A stretch of DNA of 41,162 bases from Paenibacillus alvei (GTDB taxonomy: Bacteria > Bacillota > Bacilli > Paenibacillales > NBRC-103111): assembly GCA_945881905.1 (NCBI GenBank), contig CAMCVV010000020.1, forward strand, positions 1 through 41,162, read 5' to 3'. A program made the translations under genes and the position numbers. The notes beneath the pieces are model-generated. The model made no database searches. It had not been told where the DNA came from and saw only the letters and a program-made list of their open reading frames with translations. Positions 17,223-25,606 of this stretch are shown here, one piece after another. Every line of letters starts with the position of its first letter. Positions within the stretch are counted from its first letter, which is position 1.

Positions 17223-17774
17223 CTACTGTGATGACAATTCGCTTTCAGTTACCCATTTATGGTTTTGTATGATATTGCCATTATTTGTCAATATGAAATC
17301 AACCATATACACCGTTGTTTCCTCAACTGAATCAATCACACCCTTGGCACCTTTCATTCCCGTCATGTGATCTGTATTTATCATCACTTCTGCACCAGGT
17401 TGAAAGGAATCTGCGCCAAAATCAGTAATTTCTTCATGGACGATCCATTTGTGATTTTCCACTCTATCTCCACCTGTAACAGGGGTATATGAGACAGCAT
17501 AAACTTTGGTATTGAACGCTCCTACAATAGTAGCTTCAGCACCTTCCATACCTTTCATATGACCTGTCTTCATGAATGCTTTACTTCCGATTTGGTATTT
17601 GGGATTTATGGCAACTTGAATTCCCTCGGGAAGCTCACCTGAGATTGAATGATCCATTTCTGAATGATCCATTTCTGAATGATCCATTTCATTACTATCA
17701 GAAGAACAAGCAGATACCAACATCCCTACGATCAACATACTCATCACGATTACGACAAGACTTTTCGTTCTCAT
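17223..17774 (-). CDS. YdhK-family (DUF1541) lipoprotein
   Basis: Predicted lipoprotein exposed outside the membrane. The signal peptide ends in the lipobox LVSAC (Cys23). A short Met-Asp-His-Ser repeat (EMDHSEMDHSEMDHS, about 29-43) could bind metal such as copper; that is inference. Two DUF1541 repeats follow (about 60-118 and 125-180). Each has a GHMKGMEGAEATIVGAF-like or DHMTGMKGAKGVI segment and ends in NHKW. GAGGTGAT precedes the ATG. It converges on the GH18 gene and shares its terminator. The cellular role of the family is not established to my knowledge. Confidence 0.85.
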   Translation of the reverse strand: MRTKSLVVIVMSMLIVGMLVSACSSDSNEMDHSEMDHSEMDHSISGELPEGIQVAINPKYQIGSKAFMKTGHMKGMEGAEATIVGAFNTKVYAVSYTPVTGGDRVENHKWIVHEEITDFGADSFQPGAEVMINTDHMTGMKGAKGVIDSVEETTVYMVDFILTNNGNIIQNHKWVTESELSSQ

Positions 17775-17848
17775 TATCCATCACCTCAACACTATTCTAA
17801 TGTAATTACATAACGAATTCAACCGAACCTAGGTGATTCTTCAACAGA

Positions 17849-18103
17849 TCACCTGTCATTGGATGATCTGTCTTTATCTGCCCACAATCGATTCATCTTC
17901 GCTTGGATCACACGTTTCCGCTCTTCCGTTTCATGAGGAAGCTTAACCCAGATGCCTTCTCTGTATGCAACGACATCCCCTGCCTCCACATCAGATGCAA
18001 CTTCATGCCGAGGGACATCTCTTGTTGAGCTATCGATTTCAATGACTGCATAATCGCCTTCCCAGCGATCAACAATACCTTTCATCTGATCTCGTCCTTC
18101 CAT
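17849..18103 (-). CDS. DUF3006 domain protein
   Basis: Small protein of unknown function: 84 aa with a beta-rich N-terminal part (MKGIVDRWEGDYAVIEID) and an R-H-E-V-x-x-D-V-x-x-GDVV core, typical of DUF3006. A basic helical tail follows. Two starts are plausible: ATG 18103 (AAGGT upstream) or ATG 18085 (GGAAGGA upstream). The second gives the usual family N-terminus, so the protein may be 78 aa. It follows the ComEC-like hydrolase gene by 44 bp on the same strand, a pairing often seen in Firmicutes. Confidence 0.75.
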   Translation of the reverse strand: MEGRDQMKGIVDRWEGDYAVIEIDSSTRDVPRHEVASDVEAGDVVAYREGIWVKLPHETEERKRVIQAKMNRLWADKDRSSNDR

Positions 18104-18147
18104 ATATATCTACCTTCGATCCATATCTCTATCCGTGGTTCATATCT

Positions 18148-19200
18148 CTATCTGAGTTTACTTCGCTGAGTCCTAAGTTCAATGATCTCGCCATCAGATA
18201 TCGCAGTGATATGTCCATCTCTATCATTTCTATATATCGTTGCACCTGCTGCTGTTAATCGTTCAACAACTGTCGGGTGAGGGTGTCCATACTTATTTGT
18301 TCCGACTTGAATAATCGCAAATTGTGGTTGAACAGCTTGTAGAAAAAGTTCGCTTGTCGATGAAAGTGAACCATGGTGACCAATAAGCAATACATCAGAT
18401 CTAAGATTCTCTTGAGATTGGCGCATATCACTTTCACTTGCCGCCTCTGCATCGCCTGTGAACAGAAAAGTAGATTGACCATACGTCAAACGAACTACAG
18501 CGCTCATCTCATTTCGATCCTTATACATCTGTCTTGGAGCAATGATTTCTGCGGTAATGTTCTCATCGAAAGCAAGGATTATCCCTGCCTGAGCAGTTTT
18601 TACTTGAACCTGCTTTCGCTCAATTGCGTCGAGTACAGATTCGAAAGTCTTCGTTGTAGCTAATATATCAGGCATATAGATTTCACCGATATCAAAAGCA
18701 TCGACAACTGCATCTAATCCTCCCACATGATCCGCATCGGGGTGAGTTCCAATCAAGATATCTACGCGAGTAACTCCATGATTTTTCAAATATTGCACGA
18801 TTCTCGCTTCATCATCATTATGTCCACCGTCAATGAGCATAATTCGACCCGATGGACTGATGATCAATTGCGAAGCGCCTTGGCCTACATCGATGTAATG
18901 CACAGCAAGCTTGCCAGGAGCTAATTCAATGTAGCTGTCATCCGATGTATCATTCAATGAAGATTTCGTTGTAGCGTAAGTCGAACGATCCAGTGGACTT
19001 ATACTTGTCAGAAGGGATTCCTGATCTGGCGTGAATCCACTGATCATTCCCACACTGGAAATCAGAAGTGCGCCTAAGGTCCAAACAACCTTGCTTCGAC
19101 TGTTTTTCGTGTTGCGGTTCGAACGTCTTCTTTGAAATAATCGAACAGACATCACCAGCATAAGTGCACAAAACCCTATCCATACGTACAAGATGTCCAT
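18148..19200 (-). CDS. ComEC/Rec2-like metallo-beta-lactamase fold hydrolase, membrane-anchored
   Basis: Stand-alone version of the hydrolase domain of the DNA-uptake protein ComEC. Two N-terminal membrane helices (about 2-22 and 39-56) are followed by the MBL domain. Metal motifs are IDVGQG (103-108), LIDGGHNDD (122-130), HPDADHVGG (153-161), FTGDAE and GHHGS. The competence-channel helices of full ComEC are absent, so a direct role in DNA uptake is unlikely. A secreted or outward-facing phosphodiesterase or nuclease is possible. The start is ATG 19200, with GGAGG 8 bp upstream; the TTG 15 bp earlier overlaps that site. The DUF3006 gene lies just downstream. Confidence 0.85.
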   Translation of the reverse strand: MDILYVWIGFCALMLVMSVRLFQRRRSNRNTKNSRSKVVWTLGALLISSVGMISGFTPDQESLLTSISPLDRSTYATTKSSLNDTSDDSYIELAPGKLAVHYIDVGQGASQLIISPSGRIMLIDGGHNDDEARIVQYLKNHGVTRVDILIGTHPDADHVGGLDAVVDAFDIGEIYMPDILATTKTFESVLDAIERKQVQVKTAQAGIILAFDENITAEIIAPRQMYKDRNEMSAVVRLTYGQSTFLFTGDAEAASESDMRQSQENLRSDVLLIGHHGSLSSTSELFLQAVQPQFAIIQVGTNKYGHPHPTVVERLTAAGATIYRNDRDGHITAISDGEIIELRTQRSKLR

Positions 19201-19355
19201 TCGTGTTGCCTCCAAGTTGTCATAGCGTTGATCGCATGATGTGTGATTTTTTTCAACTGTTTTTTATGTCATTTGTTGTTCAATCGACATATGCAGCTAA
19301 CGAAGAGGCTCAGTCATCCTTCCTATTAGCGAGTAGGTGAGACTGCATTTACCGA

Positions 19356-20378
19356 TTATTTAATCGTGATTTTACGTCCTGTTTGAGCACTCTCGATTGC
19401 ACCAAATACCATTTGCATGCTTTTGATATTATCCGCGCAATCCGTCATTGCTTTTCGGCCATCGATCAATGCTTGAAACATATCATCCAAACAACCGAAG
19501 TGTCCTTCATGCTCCATGATGATCGGATCGAGGTGTAAGTGCTCATACGTGTTCATGAATACATGTTCCGTCACTGGTTTCACAATTTCATAATAAGGCT
19601 CTCCATGACCGTCCCATATCGCAGTTCCTTGGGTACCCGTTATTCGCCAGTCGCCTTCCCATGACGTAGGTGCTCCCTCGGCACACCATGACCCGCGGTA
19701 GCACAGTACAGATCCGTTCGACATTTCAAATATACATATCGCTGCAGCATGACCTTCATACCAGGAACCGATTGGATTATATTCATGACAATAAACCGAG
19801 ATTGGATCTGCGCCTAACAGATAGCGGGCTTGGTCAAATGTATGGATAGCCATATCTAGAACGAGCGGATGTGCCATTGCGTCACGGAAACCACCAAAAT
19901 GAGCACCCATAAAGAAATCTACATTCGCAGAGGCAATTTGGCCAATGTGACCTTCTGCGACGATAGTACGAAATGTTTTCATCTTCGATAGATATCTGCG
20001 ATTTTGCATGATGGCATAAGATTTCCCTGTAGCTTCAGCTGTCTTGAGCATGATCAGTGCATCTTCCAAAGATGTAGCCATAGGTTTCTCGCCGAGTACA
20101 TCACAACCTGCCTCCAATGCAGTTATCGTAATTTGCTTATGCGCTTCTGGAATAGTTGTATCTAAGACGAGATTAGCTTTCGTCACATCGATAGCTTCTT
20201 GGAGATTCACATAGACTTCAGCTAGTAAATCATGCTTTGCAGCAAAGACCAAAGCTTGTTCTTTGTTCAAATCCACCAACCCGACGATCTCTGCATCTTG
20301 ACGTTCTTTGACATAATTAACCCAGGCATTGGCCATACCCCCACAACCGACGACAATGATTTTGAATGTTCGATCCAT
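19356..20378 (-). CDS. Gfo/Idh/MocA family oxidoreductase
   Basis: NAD(P)-dependent sugar or inositol-type dehydrogenase; substrate not determinable. The Rossmann motif GCGGMA is at 11-16, the EKP active-site motif at 97-99 (Lys98), and DMAIHTFDQAR near residue 180 supplies the catalytic His/Asp region. 340 aa is normal. The start is ATG 20378, with GAAGGGG just upstream. It directly follows a broken sugar-phosphate isomerase gene on the same strand, and a broken AraC regulator is divergent. It therefore looks like the last intact member of a catabolic operon and may now lack its partner. Confidence 0.88.
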   Translation of the reverse strand: MDRTFKIIVVGCGGMANAWVNYVKERQDAEIVGLVDLNKEQALVFAAKHDLLAEVYVNLQEAIDVTKANLVLDTTIPEAHKQITITALEAGCDVLGEKPMATSLEDALIMLKTAEATGKSYAIMQNRRYLSKMKTFRTIVAEGHIGQIASANVDFFMGAHFGGFRDAMAHPLVLDMAIHTFDQARYLLGADPISVYCHEYNPIGSWYEGHAAAICIFEMSNGSVLCYRGSWCAEGAPTSWEGDWRITGTQGTAIWDGHGEPYYEIVKPVTEHVFMNTYEHLHLDPIIMEHEGHFGCLDDMFQALIDGRKAMTDCADNIKSMQMVFGAIESAQTGRKITIK

Positions 20379-20379
20379 G

Positions 20380-20827
20380 TTACATCCCCTTCGAATTCGG
20401 AATAAAATTGCCTCCACGGCAATGTTTCAAATAATTCAACCCATGGACTTGACCTGTCATTTCGAACTCGCCTCTGTACACAGGATCATGCCAACCTTCG
20501 ATATCGATCGTGCCTTGGTAGTCAAACTGTCGAAGAATGGTAATGACATCTGCCCAAGCGGTATCACCAAAACCTGGTGTTCGGTACCACACATATTCAT
20601 GAGGTCCGAACACACCCTATTCCTTCACGATATCCCACGCAATGGCGGCATCTTTCCCATGAACATTGGTCGGATTATGTGCGATATTCCAATTCCCTCG
20701 TTCCCAAGTACCGCCCATCGTACAGTTCTCGAAAGCCTGACGATTCAAAACCATAGGGAATTAACTGTGGAATCATCTCTGCAGCAGATCCTCCACCTAC
20801 CAAAGTACCTATCTGTTTGTGTTTCAT
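20380..20827 (-). pseudogene. Sugar phosphate isomerase/epimerase, decayed
   Basis: Remnant of a TIM-barrel sugar-phosphate isomerase/epimerase. A good ribosome binding site (GGAGG) and ATG remain at 20827, followed by IGTLVGGGSAAEMIPQ and IPYGFES. The frame then shifts into a stretch reading MGGTWERGNWNIAHNPT, which jumps straight to VHGKDAAIAWDIVKE, meets an in-frame TAG, and resumes as GVFGPHEYVWYRTPGFGD through IDIEGWHDPVYRGE to the C-terminus at 20380. Compared with the usual 300-plus residues, large internal parts are missing. At least two internal deletions, one frameshift and one stop are visible. Confidence 0.85.
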
Positions 20828-21002
20828 CGTATAGTCCTCCATAAATCCATAGATTTATGTAACTCTATCTATTATACTAAATCATTCACAATAGCGCTCT
20901 ATGTTTCATGGCATATATTTCTCCAATCTTGTGATTTTGGAGGTTTCACGATTGAAGGAGTAACTCTTCGAACACACATCGCTAATCGATAAGTATTTAC
21001 CT

Positions 21003-21803
21003 ATGAATGTCTTCTCCCTCGTCAATCATCATCCTACGATGATTGAGCCCCATTGGCACGATCACTTCGAGCTGATCTATGTGTTGCATGGCGATGTTAC
21101 ATTACATATAGGTAGTACCACGTACCAAACTACTTCTGGTGATTTGATCTTCGTCAACAGCGGAGAAATTCATGCTGCCTTCACCCATTCGAGGTTGCAC
21201 AAAGCTGTTGTTCATGCTATATTATTCCACCCTTCGATGATCTACAGTGCAAGCTCAAAATCCGAATATACCGCACCTTATCTAAGTGGGAAGTCGATAA
21301 TAGCTACAAAAATCCATCATGAGACTCTAGAATACAAGCCACTGATGGATACCGTTTTGAAGCTATTGAACGAATTTAAGCATAAACACGTTGGTTACAA
21401 AATCGCTTTGAACGCATGCTGTCAGTTGCTATTTACTTATCTCACCCGAGGATACAAGGTAAAGACTAAGAAAACAAGGAAATCCCAACTAAAAGCAGCA
21501 CGATTCAAAGAACTTCTCATCCTTATTGAACAAAGCAGCGCTGAACGCATAGGATTGAAGGAAGCTGCATCGATGGTACATATGAGTCCCTACCATTTCT
21601 GCAAAACCTTCAAACAGTAAACAGGATCATCTTATGTGCAGTTTGTTAATCATCGTCGAGTGCTCACAGCAGATAAATTACTCCACGAAACCATGTTGAC
21701 CATAACTGAAATTTCCGAACAAGTCGGATTTGCGAATATCCATCGTTTCTCGAAACTTTATAAGCAAGTGAAAGGTTACTCGCCTACTGGTGCGCGGAAA
21801 TAA
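21003..21803 (+). pseudogene. AraC-family regulator interrupted by an in-frame stop
   Basis: Former sugar-responsive regulator. The N-terminal cupin has HWHDHFELIYVLHG (about residues 19-32), and the first helix-turn-helix (LKEAASMVHMSPYHFCKTFKQ) ends at a TAA codon at 21618-21620. The same frame then continues without further stops: TGSSYVQFVNHRRV, then ITEISEQVGFANIHRFSKLYKQ, ending at 21803. A single nonsense change therefore removes the second DNA-binding helix-turn-helix. The 5' end is also weak: no ribosome binding site precedes ATG 21003. It is divergent from the decayed isomerase gene that it probably controlled. Confidence 0.85.
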
Positions 21804-21933
21804 CAGTGCCATCGAGGACTTTGACTATTTGCCACTGGTCTTCAACTTCAAAACCCACCCCGTATAGAAGGTATATGTTAAGCCAAGCGTCTGTCCTAAG
21901 ATGCCAAACATGGTAGGGCTAATCTATACGGAA

Positions 21934-21955
21934 CCTCATATGTTCACATATGAGG
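21934..21955. terminator. Terminator-like hairpin between the AraC remnant and DUF4097 genes
   Basis: A perfect 9-bp stem (CCTCATATG at 21934-21942 with 21947-21955) and a 4-nt loop. It lies 17 bp beyond the DUF4097 stop codon, between convergent reading frames. The T-tract is poor on both strands. An additional 8-bp inverted pair (CCGTATAG at 21860-21867, CTATACGG at 21924-21931) brackets the preceding 56 bp. Confidence 0.5.
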
Positions 21956-21971
21956 CCTCTGCATCGATACC

Positions 21972-23003
21972 TCATTCAATCGTAATATCTCCAACGTCTA
22001 CTCGCACTTGGATCACGTCAGTCGTTTGTTGCAATGCTTCCTTTGTTTGGATGTCTCCAACACGTGTTTGAATGTCATAGAAACCTGTGAAATCTGGTGC
22101 ATGATCAATATAAACATCACCTACATGAGTCTTGATGTTTAGCTGATTGACCTTCGTTTGAGTGATATCGATATCGCCGATTTGCACAGTCACATCAACA
22201 TCACCGTCTACGTTATCGAACTCCACATCCCCAACTTCTACACGAGCTAGCAGAGTTCCTCTGATGCTTGAACCTTCGACATAACCAAACCCAACTTTCA
22301 GGATCGTGCTCTTCGCTTGGATTCGATCCAATGTCAAATCACCAAACTCTTGGTCAATCACTATATCATTAGCTGTCAAATTCCTCACCTCCACATTCGC
22401 TGAAGATGACTGAATTTCGACAAGATCGAATACCGTGGGTTGGGTAAGATATAGAGTGATCGTAATCGACGGTTGTTTGAATTTGAGATTGAATAACTGA
22501 AACTCGAATCCATCAACAGCTGGTTGTTGATCTAGATTCATCTCGAAGGTTTGATTGGTAATCCGCAGTTGCTGCATTCGTTCAGCAAGCGCTGTAGTCA
22601 CATGTCCACGGATATCTAGCACATTCGATCCATTCGTGCTAGGTAAGACAACAACTTTCACATCCACCGTGTCATGGTTGAGCTTCATGCGAGTTAAAGC
22701 ACCTTGTTCGAACGTGATTTGATGTGTAACCTCTGTGTGGGCACTTTCTTTCACACCTAACGACGAAAGATCCTCAAGATTCGTCCAAGTGAAGATCAGA
22801 CCGATGACGCTGATGACGTCATGGTAGAGCTTCATGCGAGTTAAAGCACCTTGTTCGAACGTGATTTGATGTGTAACCTCTGTGTGGGCACTTTCTTTCA
22901 CACCTAACGACGAAAGATCCTTAAGATTCGTCCAAGTGAAGATCAGACCGATGACGCTGATGACGATCAGTACTACACTGAGTAACGCTATTTTTTTGAT
23001 CAT
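21972..23003 (-). CDS. DUF4097 beta-strand-repeat membrane protein with internal duplication
   Basis: Envelope protein of unknown function. The N-terminal helix (about 4-24) anchors a C-terminal DUF4097-type beta-helix (about 160-343) built of repeated V-x-x-GD-V/I strands, such as VEVGDVEFDNVDGDVDVTVQIGDIDI. Residues from VISVIGLIFTWTNL to TRMKL occur twice in tandem (49 codons), so the predicted protein has a second copy of half the membrane helix. AAGGAAG precedes the ATG, only 1 bp after the DUF1700 stop. It belongs to the PadR-DUF1700-DUF4097 operon, known in Firmicutes as an envelope-stress-like module. Confidence 0.83.
   Translation of the reverse strand: MIKKIALLSVVLIVISVIGLIFTWTNLKDLSSLGVKESAHTEVTHQITFEQGALTRMKLYHDVISVIGLIFTWTNLEDLSSLGVKESAHTEVTHQITFEQGALTRMKLNHDTVDVKVVVLPSTNGSNVLDIRGHVTTALAERMQQLRITNQTFEMNLDQQPAVDGFEFQLFNLKFKQPSITITLYLTQPTVFDLVEIQSSSANVEVRNLTANDIVIDQEFGDLTLDRIQAKSTILKVGFGYVEGSSIRGTLLARVEVGDVEFDNVDGDVDVTVQIGDIDITQTKVNQLNIKTHVGDVYIDHAPDFTGFYDIQTRVGDIQTKEALQQTTDVIQVRVDVGDITIE
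22671..22964. repeat. 147-bp tandem duplication inside the DUF4097 gene
   Basis: Copies at 22671-22817 and 22818-22964 are directly adjacent and differ, by eye, at only two positions (TTG/TAG near the start; CTC/CTT before AAGATTCG). The unit is 49 codons, so the reading frame is kept. The near identity indicates a recent event. Confidence 0.95.
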
Positions 23004-23004
23004 A

Positions 23005-23544
23005 TTAAAGACTTCCTTTCACGAAATTAATGTTCCATATGACATACTTTTTGATCCATACCCATGCGTACTTCGCAGTTAACCACAGCTGAATGGCCAG
23101 CAATATCCCACAGCCCATTAAACCAATCGCAATAAACCCTATCGCTACATGAAATGACCCCACAATGATGAAGCCGATTAACGAGATTGGCAGTGCTAAG
23201 CTGAATAGAATACTTATAATACTGAGCCCTAACCAAATGCCAAAGAGCGAAAATACAAGAGGAATAACGAGGTTGATATTCAAGAAAACAATTGCAATCA
23301 CGACGAGAATTGAGCGAAAAATATCTTCACTTTTCTTTTTCACAGGAGGTTTCGATTCACCGAGGACTTCTTTGGCTAATTGCAACGGATCACCTAATTC
23401 ACTTGAAATTTGTTGCTCACTTTTTCCTTTTATCAACCCGATATCAAAATGAGTCTGGTAATCCCCGAGTAATTCTTGACGTTCTTTCTCTGATAAGGAA
23501 TCAAGTTGAGCGGATAACGTCTTGATAAATTGTTCTCTATTCAT
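23005..23544 (-). CDS. DUF1700 (HAAS-domain) membrane protein
   Basis: Integral membrane protein that usually partners a PadR regulator. The N-terminal HAAS-type helical domain (about 1-60) reads FIKTLSAQLDSLSEKERQEL, then GDYQTHFDIG and SSELGDPLQLAKEV. A short linker and about three to four membrane helices follow (about 75-165). The start is ATG 23544, because AAGGAG lies 9 bp upstream; the ATG 6 bp earlier would leave 3 bp. It overlaps the end of the PadR gene by 8 bp and is followed after 1 bp by DUF4097, so translation is probably coupled. Confidence 0.85.
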   Translation of the reverse strand: MNREQFIKTLSAQLDSLSEKERQELLGDYQTHFDIGLIKGKSEQQISSELGDPLQLAKEVLGESKPPVKKKSEDIFRSILVVIAIVFLNINLVIPLVFSLFGIWLGLSIISILFSLALPISLIGFIIVGSFHVAIGFIAIGLMGCGILLAIQLWLTAKYAWVWIKKYVIWNINFVKGSL

Positions 23545-23866
23545 GAGCATCTACTCCTTCGATAATGTTATTTACACTTTGTGAGAAAAACTTCCACTCT
23601 GCAATGCTTTGACGTAATGAATGCACACCTGCGTCAGTGAGCCGATAATATTTCCGCGAAGGGCCTTCAGAAGATTCTTGCAAGTATGTGGTGCAATAGT
23701 CATCTTGAACGAGTCTTCGTAACATGGGGTAGATCGCGCCTTCAGCGACTTGAAAATGTGACGATATGGAATTCGCCAATTCATACCCATATTGATCTTT
23801 GCGCCCGATGATGACAAGTGCACATAATTCCAATACACCTTTTTTGAATTGAGCGTTAATTTCCAA
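23537..23866 (-). CDS. PadR-family transcriptional regulator
   Basis: Small winged-helix repressor. The 109 aa contain the PadR core: FKKGVLELCALVIIGRKDQYGYEL, then VAEGAIYPMLRRLVQDDY as the recognition region and wing, and GPSRKYYRLTDAG. The start is TTG 23866, giving LEINAQFKKG, the usual family N-terminus, with AGGAGG 9 bp upstream. The earlier TTG at 23887 lies across that site. It is the first gene of the PadR-DUF1700-DUF4097 operon. It probably autoregulates through the inverted repeat upstream. Confidence 0.87.
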   Translation of the reverse strand: MEINAQFKKGVLELCALVIIGRKDQYGYELANSISSHFQVAEGAIYPMLRRLVQDDYCTTYLQESSEGPSRKYYRLTDAGVHSLRQSIAEWKFFSQSVNNIIEGVDAHE

Positions 23867-23909
23867 AGTGATTGTCCTCCTATTCAAGATTTAATACTGA
23901 CTATTGAAT

Positions 23910-23935
23910 GATACTATTCATTGATTAGTAGTATC
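23910..23935. promoter_or_regulatory. Candidate operator of the PadR operon
   Basis: A 7-bp inverted repeat (GATACTA 23910-23916, TAGTATC 23929-23935) with a 12-bp gap lies about 45-70 bp upstream of the PadR start, in A+T-rich DNA suited to a promoter. The function is inferred from position and symmetry. The rest of the 392-bp gap up to the oxidase start shows no gene; a 70-codon minus-strand open frame there has no ribosome binding site or recognisable protein. Confidence 0.4.
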
Positions 23936-24172
23936 TATGTGTAAATTAGCACACGGTACTGAATAATGCAAGGTAGTACAGTGAAATGATTTACAGCACT
24001 CCTGTGATGGTTGCAGATGAATCTCTGATATGCAGATGAACGAACATGTCCGTCCCAATAAACGTAAGGGAATGCACTTCAATTCGTCCATCATGTCAAC
24101 CGTGTGTAGTTCTCCTATGGCACCGACCACACAGATTCATCATTGATTTACGTGAATAAACATGATGTAATG

Positions 24173-24212
24173 GATTACAAATAACTAGAGATGATTACAT
24201 ATAGTTAGAGAT
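24173..24212. repeat. Two adjacent 20-bp direct repeats upstream of the oxidase gene
   Basis: GATTACAAATAACTAGAGAT (24173-24192) is followed at once by a copy with 17 of 20 bases identical (24193-24212). They lie 47 bp before the oxidase start. The 20-bp spacing is about two helical turns, which fits two regulator molecules on one DNA face; this is inference. Confidence 0.6.
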
Positions 24213-24258
24213 ATCAAGTGAGAATACGTTACAGCTAATTCAAGGAGGTATGACGTTC

Positions 24259-25530
24259 ATGGGTAAGCTATTGAACTGGGCAGGCAATTATACATACAGT
24301 ACAGACAACTTACATCTACCTCGAAGTATCGAGGAAGTCCAGCGCGTGGTAACGAGCCATAACCGTGTGAAGGTACTAGGAACAAGACATTCGTTCAATG
24401 GAATTGCAGACTCGACGGATCACTTGATCTCACTTCATCACCTTGACCGCGTATTATCTGTAGACCGAGATCGTCGAACCGTAACTGTCGAAGCAGGCAT
24501 TACGTATGGGAATCTCTGCAAATATCTCAATGACATAGGCTTGGCCATACATAATATAGCATCACTACCGCACATTTCCGTAGGTGGTGCTTGCGCAACA
24601 GCTACACACGGTTCAGGAGATCACAATGGCAATCTAGCTACAGCTGTATGTGCGATGGAAGTCGTTACAGCGGATGGCGAAGTAGTGAACTTCTCCCGAG
24701 ATCCACGCGATCCGGATCTGAATGGTGCAGTTGTCGGCTTAGGTGGGATAGGAGTTGTCACCAAGCTTACACTTGATGTGGTACCTGCATATCAGATGAG
24801 ACAAGACGTCTACGAGAACTTGCCCTTGTCAGAACTGCACGCGCAATTCGACGATATATTCTCAAGCGCTTACAGTGTCAGTTTATTTACCGACTGGCAG
24901 AGCGCGAATTTCACGCAAGTCTGGTTGAAGCGCCGACTCACCGAAGAAGGATCTATAGTCATTCGAGCTGACTTGTTCGGTGCCAAGCTATCCGATGTAG
25001 CATTGCATCCCTTGCAAGGCCATGCTCCAGAGAATTGCAATGATCAGTTGGGAATTACCGGGCCTTGGCATGAACGATTACCTCACTTTCGCATGGATTT
25101 CACACCAAGCAGTGGTGCAGAATTACAAAGTGAATACATTATCCCTCGTATGCATGCCTATGATGCACTGTGTGCGATCTATCAATTACGTACACACATT
25201 ACCCCACTTCTCCTTATATCTGAAGTCCGTTCCATCGCGAAGGACGAGCTGTGGATGAGTCCGAATTATCAGCAACCCTCCATAGGTATTCATTTCACGT
25301 GGAAAGATGATTGGCATGCCGTTCAGAACGTTCTCCCCTTGATCGAGGAGCAACTTGCACCATTCCGCGCTCGTCCGCACTGGGGTAAATTGTTTACTAT
25401 GAAAGTAGAGCAGGTCCAATCGTTATATGATCAGCTTCCGGAATTCCAGAAGTTACTGCGACACTATGATCCGCAAGGGAAATTTCGTAACGCATTCTTA
25501 CATACCTACATCTTTGGCTCACTTGAATGA
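24259..25530 (+). CDS. FAD-linked alditol/xylitol-type oxidase
   Basis: Flavoprotein oxidase of the VAO/aldonolactone-oxidase family, probably oxidising alditols or sugar lactones with O2. The N-terminal FAD-binding domain has LGTRHSFN; its His (residue 44) is the position that binds FAD covalently in Streptomyces alditol oxidase. GGACATATHGSG (about 111-122) is the second FAD motif. The C-terminal part (about 170-423) matches the ALO substrate domain and ends KFRNAFL, typical of the family. The start is ATG 24259, because GGAGG lies 9-10 bp upstream; ATG 24250 would leave 1 bp. Repeats upstream may carry its control. Confidence 0.85.
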   Translation: MGKLLNWAGNYTYSTDNLHLPRSIEEVQRVVTSHNRVKVLGTRHSFNGIADSTDHLISLHHLDRVLSVDRDRRTVTVEAGITYGNLCKYLNDIGLAIHNIASLPHISVGGACATATHGSGDHNGNLATAVCAMEVVTADGEVVNFSRDPRDPDLNGAVVGLGGIGVVTKLTLDVVPAYQMRQDVYENLPLSELHAQFDDIFSSAYSVSLFTDWQSANFTQVWLKRRLTEEGSIVIRADLFGAKLSDVALHPLQGHAPENCNDQLGITGPWHERLPHFRMDFTPSSGAELQSEYIIPRMHAYDALCAIYQLRTHITPLLLISEVRSIAKDELWMSPNYQQPSIGIHFTWKDDWHAVQNVLPLIEEQLAPFRARPHWGKLFTMKVEQVQSLYDQLPEFQKLLRHYDPQGKFRNAFLHTYIFGSLE

Positions 25531-25559
25531 TTCAGGTAGAGATGATGATACTTATAGCC

Positions 25560-25576
25560 ATGTCCACGTTGGACAT
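25560..25576. terminator. Small hairpin between convergent oxidase and YyaL genes
   Basis: ATGTCCA (25560-25566) pairs with TGGACAT (25570-25576) around a 3-nt loop, in the 76-bp gap between converging genes. There is no T-tract on either side, so its terminator role is uncertain. Confidence 0.35.
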
Positions 25577-25606
25577 CTAAGCGTAACATGGTTCTTGAAG
25601 CAACCG

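Noticed and set aside
23918-24130. Minus-strand 70-codon open frame in the PadR-oxidase gap
   Set aside because: No ribosome binding site, no domain, and the translation looks random (Cys/His-rich without pattern).
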